Shown: one piece after another, positions 56,901 to 63,774 of the stretch
Layout: each line of letters begins with the position of its first letter
Numbering within the stretch: position 1 is the first letter of the stretch
DNA from: Oegoconia quadripuncta
Lineage: Eukaryota; Arthropoda; Insecta; Lepidoptera; Autostichidae
Reading direction: 5' to 3'
Length of the DNA: 64,000 nt
Assembly (NCBI GenBank): GCA_949316235.1
Contig: OX438751.1
Location: 6,596,413-6,660,412 of the forward strand
Notes under the pieces: generated by a model
Database searches by the model: none
Told to the model about the DNA's origin: nothing
Seen by the model: only the letters and a program-made list of their open reading frames with translations
Position numbers and translations under genes: made by a program

Positions 56901-58100
56901 TAAGTTTTAAATGCCTCTAATGGGAATGAACTTAATTTTAAAATTGGAATCAATTTGTCAGACCAATCAATTACTAATTATAATCACTTCAGATCTTCGA
57001 TCAATTTCTTTTTCTTCTCTCTTTTCTTTCCCTAAACTCAGATACATGAATGCTTTTAGAAGACTGTTGTTACCCTGGTCGATCTACGTCGTATCAATGT
57101 TATATGAGATCATGGAGCGACACATACAATAGATCGATGTAGTGCATATATCGATCAAACTGTAACCCAAAAATTAATACATACAGTTATCTACATTGAA
57201 CATTGTCTCGATCGAGGTGTCTGCATCTGCTGGTTGGTTTGGTGAAATACCACATAATGATCGATCTTGATCAATCGCACGGATCGATATCGATCGTGCA
57301 GGTGTCACCCTAAACCACAACGGTAAATTGTACTATAGTTTCATACATAACGTGCTACGTTACTTCATTTTTAATTAACACTATCGATCGAACCATAAAA
57401 TCAATCAATATCGTTAAACCAATACAATCTAGGCAAGGCCTTCAACTGAATGTTGCCCGTTAAGTATTTAAAGTATTGTTCTAAGGAGACAACTTTGCAC
57501 CTCATGTACTACTCAGGGTCTATTATTGGCTCTATTTAACCTTAAAACCATTCCTATCGCACTCATAACATTATTCGAAAAGGCGATTGTTCCTTTTATG
57601 ACTAAATTGGTGTACCACCACTTAACGTGCTTGAATATTATGTGTATACCTACTTGACTCTTCTCGTACTTCATTGTACGACTACATAAAGCTTTTTATT
57701 ATTTTCAGGGCTTAATATACTAATCTTTCACTGCAGAAATATATCCAAAAGACAAAATATTCAAGCATGTGATCCATGTATCCATACTTAAACATTTCCC
57801 CGTTCTAAATACCATCAAATTCCTTTATTCAGCCTTTAAACATTTAGCAGCCTCAATTTTTTAGACTAAAACAGCAGTTACACTGCTACGTAGTAAGGCA
57901 ATGTGACATTTAAGAGATTAAATCTTAATATTAATAAGTGGTAATTGCATGTATTGCAAGACATTTTGGGTGTTCCACTTTCCTGACTTGTACTTTATAA
58001 TCCACTTTTGGGAACACGTTTTGTTTCATTTTTTCTATACGTACAAAGGGCAATAATAGATGCGGGCTGCCTTCAAATAAGCCAGCCAGCCCCAATTTGT
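53973..58100. other. Long low-repeat region, Lrch intron/3' flank
   Basis: A Helitron-like remnant at about 54,145-54,300 (ataactagcgaccctcatcg) and a cluster of GATCGAT motifs at 57,077-57,391. No further exon recognised. Confidence 0.45.
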
Positions 58101-58106
58101 TTTATT
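58101..58106 (-). promoter_or_regulatory. Candidate poly(A) signal, proximal Lrch end
   Basis: First AATAAA on the minus strand after the stop codon, about 218 nt downstream of it. Confidence 0.5.
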
Positions 58107-58323
58107 TGTATGGCCTTACTGTAAAAAATTATAAAGAAAAGTGTAAAATTGTACCTGGAAAGAGCTTAATATATGTATATTTGTTCATGAATGACTTTAA
58201 AATGTGACTTCCATACCCCATCTGGTTTTCCATTACAGATATAACCATAAGATATTATTATGGTTTCTTCAATATCAAACGACAATTTCGTTTGCTTGTA
58301 AAATTGTACAAAATAAATTGAAA

Positions 58324-59052
58324 TTACAATGGGTATAGAATTAGTAAAACAGCAGACACGAAAAATGTGCCAAGGCATAGACAAGTAAAAAGTAGTCTGT
58401 TTTCTTCGTCCTTCGGCTCATCAGTCTCTGTGGTCAATTCCCTGTTCAAATTGTTCTCTATCTCAAGATTCATCTTACTTCTATCGTATCTCTCTATATT
58501 TTCCTCCTGTCTAACAACAGCATAGTCGATTTCATCAGTATCGTATATTTCAAAGTGATCACTTTTTAATACGTTATTCCCCTTGCAGAAGGGTGTCACA
58601 AATTGTACTCTATTGGTTTGGTAATATGGTCCCCTATTTCTGATACCATCATTGGTCCCGTACACTGGAGAATATTGTACATTCTGCGCCAATTCCGAAT
58701 TATTGTTTTCATAGTTGACTTGGTACTCCTCGGATTCATCGATAGTATAATGCTGATTGTAGTCTGAATAATTGTTGAAGTTGCTAACGAATCTGTCGTC
58801 GGTGTACCTCGTTCTTCTTTGGTAGTAGTTGACTTCGATGGATGTTTCCGTGACGTCACTCGGGTAATCACTGCACTCCTCGTTATACGATTGGTTATTG
58901 TAGCGGGGGTCCGAGATATCCTTTGGCGAACGCTGAGTCGTCGTGGCGTGTGAGAGGAGGGCGGAGACTGTCAAAGCGAGAGGTGCGATAGTTCCCTCTC
59001 CGTCTCGCTCCGGATGGTTTCCCAATACGTCTTCGGGCGCACAGATGAACTC
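58324..59052 (-). CDS. Lrch: Proximal last exon of Lrch: end of CH domain, acidic linker and C-terminal membrane anchor
   Basis: The acceptor tgttgcag precedes 59,052 (minus), and the phase-0 frame begins EFICAPEDVLGNHPERDGEG, then TIAPLALTVSALLSH: the second half of the calponin-homology domain. A low-complexity linker of about 170 residues rich in Asn, Tyr, Glu and Asp follows. The exon ends with one hydrophobic segment, LLFTCLCLGTFFVSAVLLIL, and a two-residue tail (PL), 242 residues in all. A C-terminal transmembrane segment is a known feature of some LRCH proteins. The frame stays open 33 nt upstream into the intron, but the acceptor and domain fit set the boundary. The CH half here is more diverged than in the distal exon. 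Confidence 0.8.
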   Translation of the reverse strand, partial: EFICAPEDVLGNHPERDGEGTIAPLALTVSALLSHATTTQRSPKDISDPRYNNQSYNEECSDYPSDVTETSIEVNYYQRRTRYTDDRFVSNFNNYSDYNQHYTIDESEEYQVNYENNNSELAQNVQYSPVYGTNDGIRNRGPYYQTNRVQFVTPFCKGNNVLKSDHFEIYDTDEIDYAVVRQEENIERYDRSKMNLEIENNLNRELTTETDEPKDEENRLLFTCLCLGTFFVSAVLLILYPL

Positions 59053-59309
59053 CTGCAACACACGCCACCCGTCTCTTAGTTTCACATTCTAAAACATTTG
59101 TTGCGCTCGCGAAAGGATATCGAAAGGACCCTGCAACATTTTAAACGAACATGGCGGTATGGAAAAATGAAGTCCGTGAAAAGCGCATGCGAATTAATTT
59201 AAAATCGTCGATATGACAGTATAAAGGTTTAACGAAATAACAGTGTAAATATAAGAATGTGAAGATTACAAAAATTCAATGATAATGTATGTTAAAAGTC
59301 AATGCTCAC

Positions 59310-59387
59310 CTCTTCCACTCCGATTCTTCGGCAAGCTTCTAGGAAGTTGTCCACATTTCGCCTGCATCTTGCCATTGTCAGTTTAGG
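59310..59387 (-). CDS. Lrch: Shared internal exon of Lrch, first visible half of the CH domain
   Basis: The minus-strand acceptor tttcctcag precedes 59,387 and the donor GTGAGC follows 59,310, giving a 78-nt phase-0 exon: PKLTMARCRRNVDNFLEACR, then RIGVEE. This is a signature stretch of LRCH calponin-homology domains. It can join in frame to either last exon. The LRR-coding and earlier CH exons must lie above 59,387, which places the viral element at 59,700 onward in the preceding intron unless the gene is broken. Confidence 0.85.
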
Positions 59388-59464
59388 CTGAGGAAAGACA
59401 AAATAAAAGATTAGCAACATACATGACACATATAACTGACATAAATGATAAAACCACAGTAGGG

Positions 59465-59543
59465 TATTATTGGGCACGCTGTCCCACCTGTAGTTCGGAC
59501 GATGTCTCGTCCTCGCTAAGGTGTGTCAGCCTGCCCAATAATA
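59465..59543. repeat. 79-nt imperfect hairpin
   Basis: TATTATTGGGCA (59,465) pairs with TGCCCAATAATA (59,532); inside are further paired blocks and a perfect inner stem GGACGA-tgtc-TCGTCC. It lies between the Lrch exon and the first viral gene. Confidence 0.65.
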
Positions 59544-59699
59544 TATGCCACCATTTATTTGTGATTAGAGATATTTCAAATATACGTAATCCAACGTAGT
59601 GTTAACCACGAATGAATAGACTTAATTTAATTACAGAGCGCCTGTAGTTTTCTATATTCAAATCAGCTGACTGGTTTGTTTCAACGCTGTCGTTCAAAC

Positions 59700-59740
59700 T
59701 ATATAAACTAATTGCGGGATGTGATTTCTCCATTCAGCAA
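59700..59740 (+). promoter_or_regulatory. Putative promoter of the ATPase gene
   Basis: TATATAAA at 59,700-59,707 and an arthropod-type initiator TTCAGC at 59,733-59,738, 28-30 nt before the ATG. The spacing is near that of TATA/Inr promoters. Confidence 0.45.
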
Positions 59741-59764
59741 ATAAGTTATGATCAGTAAATAGAT

Positions 59765-60451
59765 ATGAAATTTATTAAACAGTCCAGATCCCTGAATGTA
59801 GAGAAAATTTATTCTGATACCGTTAAGAAGAATCCTCGACATGGAAGCCTCTTACCGGATACGATACGGTGTATTATTTCTGGTCCTTCTAACTGTGGCA
59901 AAACAAACTTAATGATTGGTCTGCTTTTACATGAAAATGGATTACGTTATCGACATGTATACCTATACTCTAAAACTTTGTTTCAACCGAAGTACATTTT
60001 TTTAGAAAAAGTGTTTCAAAAAGTCCCAAGCGTATCTTTTACAAAATATCGGGAAAACGAGGAAGTCCTTAATCCTGAAAATGCAGCTCCTGATTCGGTG
60101 ATGATTTTTGATGATGTTGCTGGTGAAAATCAGAATAATATTCGAAACTACTTTGCAATGGGTAGACATAAGAATATCGATTGTTTTTATTTAAATCAGA
60201 CATATAGTAAAATTCCCAAACAATTAATACGTGATAATGCAAACCTTATCATTCTTTTTAAGCAGGATGATATCAACTTACGCCATGTTTATGATGAACA
60301 TGTTAATACAGATATGAGTTGGAAGCAGTTTCGAGACATGTGTGCAAATATATGGAATATGCGTTACAGTTATTTAGTCATAGACAAAGATTGTGAAAAA
60401 AACAAAGGATGCTATAGAATGAAGTTCGACACATTTGTAATATTAGATTAA
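59765..60451 (+). CDS. Genome-packaging ATPase (A32/FtsK-HerA type)
   Basis: 228 residues. The P-loop ISGPSNCGKTNLM has its Walker A core at residues 40-47. The Walker B strand VMIFDD is at 112-117. A conserved segment HKNIDCFYLNQTYSKIPKQL, then RDNANLIILFKQ, fits the sensor/arginine region of viral packaging ATPases. In Polintons and related viruses this motor loads DNA into the preformed capsid. The length is normal for the family and the frame is intact. The start is the first ATG after the promoter-like motifs. Confidence 0.9.
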   Translation: MKFIKQSRSLNVEKIYSDTVKKNPRHGSLLPDTIRCIISGPSNCGKTNLMIGLLLHENGLRYRHVYLYSKTLFQPKYIFLEKVFQKVPSVSFTKYRENEEVLNPENAAPDSVMIFDDVAGENQNNIRNYFAMGRHKNIDCFYLNQTYSKIPKQLIRDNANLIILFKQDDINLRHVYDEHVNTDMSWKQFRDMCANIWNMRYSYLVIDKDCEKNKGCYRMKFDTFVILD

Positions 60452-60521
60452 CGATGTAATAAGACCCACAGGTACTTCAATTTTCACTTCATTATTATTT
60501 ATATCACCATAAGGTACAAAC

Positions 60522-60737
60522 ATGGATAACGAACAACAGCTAAAAAGAGAAATAATTAAATCTGCTGAGTGTGTTAAAAAGAAACTTAAAAAGATGCGCG
60601 ATATTAAAACAAACAATGATATTCTTATGGAGTCTGTACTAAAACCTATAACAGAACCACTCAGCCGCATAGCTATCAAAGATGTGCCAAATAACATTCC
60701 TAATATAAACACTGCATCAAACGGTAAAAAAATATAA
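60522..60737 (+). CDS. N-terminal piece of a frameshifted viral protein of unknown function
   Basis: 71 residues: a basic, helical start (QQLKREIIKSAECVKKKLKK) followed by a stretch with KPITEPLSRIAI. The frame ends at TAA (60,735-60,737) just after a run of seven A at 60,726-60,732. The coding sense continues in the -1 frame from 60,728 onward and leads into the next entry, so both belong to one ancestral gene. Either the copy carries an indel in the A run, or the ribosome slips there. The A run does not form the usual X-XXY-YYZ slippery heptamer in this frame, which favours mutation or assembly error. No function is claimed. Confidence 0.7.
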   Translation: MDNEQQLKREIIKSAECVKKKLKKMRDIKTNNDILMESVLKPITEPLSRIAIKDVPNNIPNINTASNGKKI

Positions 60738-61507
60738 AAAAATTTAAGCACACAGGTACCATTAAAAAATTTAAACTAAGCTCTGGTGATTCACACGATG
60801 ATGAACTAAGTGATTACGTCGAAGAAACTGATGATAACGTCAGTACAAATGATATAACAGTTGAAACAACAGAGTCCGAGGATGATGATAAATATAATAC
60901 AAGTGGATCATCTTTTAGAACACCTAATAATGTTAGTCCTGGAAATTCTTGGTCAATGTCTACCGAAACGATCGAAAATATACCGTTTGGTGTAAGAAGA
61001 GAAAGAGGTAAACTTTTTATGGGAACTTCAAGGGTAAATATTTATGATCATAGTCTTGTTGTTGGTGGACGTACTTACATGAAAACAGACGGTTTAATGG
61101 AATTATTATTTAAAAAATCTCCTAACATTAACACGATCACTGAAGAGGACAAAATAAATTATAAAACAATGTTGATAGATACAAATGTTCATCACCGAGA
61201 TTATGATGTTTCTAAACCTATAAAAAGTAATAAAGGTGTAAAATATACACAAATAATAAAACCACTGTTCAAATTTTCTAAAACTTATGACGCCTCAAGT
61301 AATGAAAACTTGAATATTCAAGGGGCGGGTCTACCAACTATAAAAAAGTGGAAAAAAGATGTGGATTATGTTTATTGGGATGATCCTAATGAATTAGTAT
61401 ATCGACTAAAATTATTATGGGCTTCACGTGATGCGGGTAATACTGGTGTGAATAATGAAATAATCTCTATAATTGAAGAGTTAAAAGAAAATGGTATTAT
61501 TAGTTAA
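60728..61507 (+). CDS. C-terminal piece of the same viral protein, with a conserved domain of unknown function
   Basis: The frame is open from 60,728; the first ATG is at 60,956. It begins with a basic KKFK/KKFKLS segment, then an acidic Ser/Asp/Glu-rich linker (about 60,780-60,915), then a folded part. The last 50 residues, with DYVYWDDPNELVYRLKLLWA, then SRDAGNTGVNNEIISIIEEL, are a conserved C-terminal module that I recall from many insect Polinton-encoded proteins, catalogued as a domain of unknown function. It sits between ATPase and fibre genes, so a structural or assembly role is possible. If initiated at 60,956 it would give a 183-residue protein without the N-terminal and acidic parts. 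Confidence 0.75.
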   Translation, partial: KNIKKFKHTGTIKKFKLSSGDSHDDELSDYVEETDDNVSTNDITVETTESEDDDKYNTSGSSFRTPNNVSPGNSWSMSTETIENIPFGVRRERGKLFMGTSRVNIYDHSLVVGGRTYMKTDGLMELLFKKSPNINTITEEDKINYKTMLIDTNVHHRDYDVSKPIKSNKGVKYTQIIKPLFKFSKTYDASSNENLNIQGAGLPTIKKWKKDVDYVYWDDPNELVYRLKLLWASRDAGNTGVNNEIISIIEELKENGIIS

Positions 61508-61576
61508 ATATAAGCCAAGTAATTCATTGATTCCGTTAGTTTTATTTCATTCTTTCCATAGTGCGGTTCAAAAATA

Positions 61577-62056
61577 ATGAATATTGATAAATTTGGACAC
61601 CACGTGCATAAACGTTTACGGAGATCCGAATCATATTTTGATCCTAAGGTCGTATTATTTAAATCAGAAAACGGAGATTTTGATTTGCATTTTGTGAGAT
61701 TGAGAGGAGTAAAGTCTCCATCATCTGCAGATGATGCTGTAAATAAAGATTACGTTGATAAATTGTTAAGTACAAAAGAGGAACTAATAGATCTTAAGAA
61801 GCTACTATTTAAAACGAAGAAAGGGGAGTTTGAGTTAAATTTATCAAGATTAAAAGGACTTAAATACCCCACAGTTGCTGATGAAGCGGTGAATAAAAAG
61901 TATGTTGATGTCGTGATTGACAAATTTTATAGCAAAGAAGATATCACTACTAAACTGAATATTTTAAAAACTGACATATTGTCAACAGTTGAGAAACAAT
62001 TACAAAACTATTACACTAAGTCTGAAGTTGATTTTGAACTTGTTAACAAGCAATGA
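61577..62056 (+). CDS. Fibre-like protein with duplicated NKxYVD motif
   Basis: 159 residues. Two imperfect repeats: VVLFKSENGDFDLHFVRLRG, then SADDAVNKDYVDKL (about residues 26-69), and LLFKTKKGEFELNLSRLKGL, then VADEAVNKKYVDVV (about 76-115). A coiled-coil-like tail with YSKEDITTKL and YYTKSEVDFEL follows. The 'A-x-x-A-V-N-K-x-Y-V-D' motif is typical of trimeric phage tail-fibre/collar shafts and of fibre-like proteins in some eukaryotic dsDNA viruses. Role inferred: spike or attachment shaft; no globular head is visible. The stop overlaps the integrase start (ATGA at 62,053-62,056). Confidence 0.65.
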   Translation: MNIDKFGHHVHKRLRRSESYFDPKVVLFKSENGDFDLHFVRLRGVKSPSSADDAVNKDYVDKLLSTKEELIDLKKLLFKTKKGEFELNLSRLKGLKYPTVADEAVNKKYVDVVIDKFYSKEDITTKLNILKTDILSTVEKQLQNYYTKSEVDFELVNKQ

Positions 62057-62982
62057 GTAAGTTACAGGTTGTTAATGAACTTCATAGAGCAGCAAGAAAA
62101 AATTTCATTCGTCGTTCTGTAACTTTAAAAGGCATAGATGATTTATGGCAAGCTGACTTAATAGACATGCAAGGTGTTACCAAAGTCAATAAGGGTTTTA
62201 ATTACATTTTGGTAATTATAGATACGTTTTCAAAATTTGTTTGGACTGTTCCAGTAAAAAGAAAAAACAAATCTGAAATAACTAAATCGTTTCAAGGTAT
62301 CCTTGCCAAAACTGCTCGAAGTCCTCGTAACTTGCAAACAGATTTAGGGAAAGAATTTTACAATGATGATTTTAGAAGATTAATGTCTTCCTATAAAATA
62401 AATCACTACTCGACGTATTCTATAAAAAAAGCATCAATCGTTGAAAGAGTGATCAGAACTTTGAAAACCAAACTTTATAAATATTTTAGTCTTACAGGTA
62501 ACTATAAATGGGTTGGTAAACCTTTGACAACTATTGTTGATTCTTATAACGATACTTTACATCGGATCATAAAATGTAAACCAAATGAAGTTTGTTCTAA
62601 CAACGAGTTAATTATTTTAAATAATATTACAAAATCGTATAAAAAACATACAACAAGAAATCAAAAGTTTAATGAAAGTGATTATGTTCGGATTAGTAAA
62701 CACAAGAGCGAATTCGAAAAAGGGTATACTCCCAATTGGTCTGCTGAAATATTTAAAATTACAAAAGTAAATAAAACGAATCCAACCACTTATCAAATTA
62801 AAGATCAAAGAGATCAAATTATATCAGGATCATTTTATGAACAAGAACTTCAAAAAACCAAACATTCAGATGTTTATTTAGTTGAAAAAGTTTTAAAAAG
62901 AAAAGGTAACAAGCTGTTTGTTAAATGGTTAGGTTTTAATGAAAACGAAAATAGTTGGATTGACGAAAAGGCAGTTGTGTAA
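62053..62982 (+). CDS. Retroviral-type DDE integrase with C-terminal chromodomain
   Basis: 309 residues. Catalytic core: WQADLIDM (first Asp at residue 35), LQTDLGKEFYN (second Asp at 97) and KASIVERVIRTLK (Glu at 131), so the triad is complete with about 33 residues between the last two. No clear HHCC zinc finger precedes it in this frame; the family's finger may be reduced. A linker with DYVRISKHKSEFEKGYTPNW precedes the C-terminal chromodomain, VEKVLKRKGNKLFVKWLGFN, then ENENSWIDE. In Polintons this enzyme joins the element ends to host DNA; chromodomains steer some integrases to methylated histone. The frame is intact. Confidence 0.9.
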   Translation: MSKLQVVNELHRAARKNFIRRSVTLKGIDDLWQADLIDMQGVTKVNKGFNYILVIIDTFSKFVWTVPVKRKNKSEITKSFQGILAKTARSPRNLQTDLGKEFYNDDFRRLMSSYKINHYSTYSIKKASIVERVIRTLKTKLYKYFSLTGNYKWVGKPLTTIVDSYNDTLHRIIKCKPNEVCSNNELIILNNITKSYKKHTTRNQKFNESDYVRISKHKSEFEKGYTPNWSAEIFKITKVNKTNPTTYQIKDQRDQIISGSFYEQELQKTKHSDVYLVEKVLKRKGNKLFVKWLGFNENENSWIDEKAVV

Positions 62983-62997
62983 TTGAAGGAATAATTC

Positions 62998-63029
62998 TTT
63001 ATATTAATTACTGAATATCTCAAATCAGT
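62998..63029 (+). promoter_or_regulatory. Putative promoter of the phospholipase gene
   Basis: TTTATATTA at 62,998-63,006 and the initiator AATCAGTC (A at 63,027), about 27 nt apart and about 20 nt before the ATG. Confidence 0.45.
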
Positions 63030-63045
63030 CATTGGCTGCAAAGAT

Positions 63046-63774
63046 ATGATAGGCGGAGGACTTCTCAACAGTGCAATAAACAATCTCCCGTTTGAATTAC
63101 ATTTACCTGGATATAGTTACTGTGGACCTGGAACAAGATTACGAGAACGTTTATTACAAGGTGACAAAGGTATTAATGAATTGGATAACGCTTGTATGCA
63201 ACACGACATAGCATATTCAAATAATTCCGACCTCCAAAATCGGCATAGAGCAGATTTAGAGCTGCTAAATATGGCAAGAAAAAGAATTAAAGCAAAAAAT
63301 ACAAGAACCGGCGAAAAACTTGCGTCTTGGTTGGTCAGTAAAGTAATGAAGACAAAGTTAAAGATTGGAGCAGGATTTAAAGGTTTTAAGACAATTGTTT
63401 CTAAAATACGCTCTCAACTAAAAAAATATAAACCGAAAAGTAATGCTTCAGCTATAAAATTTGCATACATTGCTGCTAAAAAACTGCTACCTAAAAATGT
63501 AAAAGTTCGTTTACCGCGTATTGTACCAGTTCCAAAAACGGGAGGGATTTTGCCGTTGATACCAATTTTTGCAGGATTATCTGCATTGGGATCATTGGCT
63601 GGTGGTGCAGCAGGTATCGCGAAAACTATAAGTGATTATAAATCAGCCCAGAAAAATTTTGAAGAAAATAATCGACATAATAAGATGATGGAATCCATTG
63701 CACTAGGCAAGGGGTTATACATGAAGCCATACAAAAAAGGCAATGGTTTATTTTTGTCGACTTCAAAAAACTAA
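63046..63774 (+). CDS. Minor-capsid-like protein with phospholipase A2 domain
   Basis: 242 residues. A PLA2 core lies at the start: calcium-loop motif GYSYCGPGT (residues 22-30) and catalytic motif DNACMQHDIAY (His53-Asp54), then a helix with HRADLELL. The arrangement matches the PLA2 domain of parvovirus minor capsid proteins, used to breach endosomal membranes. A basic region (AARKKLLPKNVKVRL-like) and a hydrophobic Gly/Ala-rich segment PLIPIFAGLSALGSLAGGAA (about 174-193) follow, then a C-terminal KGLYMKPYKKGNG motif. The combination looks like a membrane-active minor capsid protein. It ends at TAA (63,772-63,774), directly preceded by A-AAA-AAC. Confidence 0.85.
   Translation: MIGGGLLNSAINNLPFELHLPGYSYCGPGTRLRERLLQGDKGINELDNACMQHDIAYSNNSDLQNRHRADLELLNMARKRIKAKNTRTGEKLASWLVSKVMKTKLKIGAGFKGFKTIVSKIRSQLKKYKPKSNASAIKFAYIAAKKLLPKNVKVRLPRIVPVPKTGGILPLIPIFAGLSALGSLAGGAAGIAKTISDYKSAQKNFEENNRHNKMMESIALGKGLYMKPYKKGNGLFLSTSKN
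63765..63771 (+). promoter_or_regulatory. Candidate -1 ribosomal frameshift site (A-AAA-AAC)
   Basis: In the phospholipase frame the codons are AAA (63,766-63,768) and AAC (63,769-63,771), preceded by A, and the next codon is the stop. A -1 slip moves reading to the codon at 63,771, the protease frame. A downstream pseudoknot was not worked out. Confidence 0.55.

Noticed and set aside
58596..58871. 91-codon frame overlapping the Lrch last exon on the same strand
   Set aside because: Shadow in another frame of the Asn/Tyr/Glu-rich linker.
59465..59543. Terminal inverted repeat of the viral element
   Set aside because: It is a self-complementary hairpin within 79 nt; no evidence that it marks the element's end, and Polinton ends are far longer.
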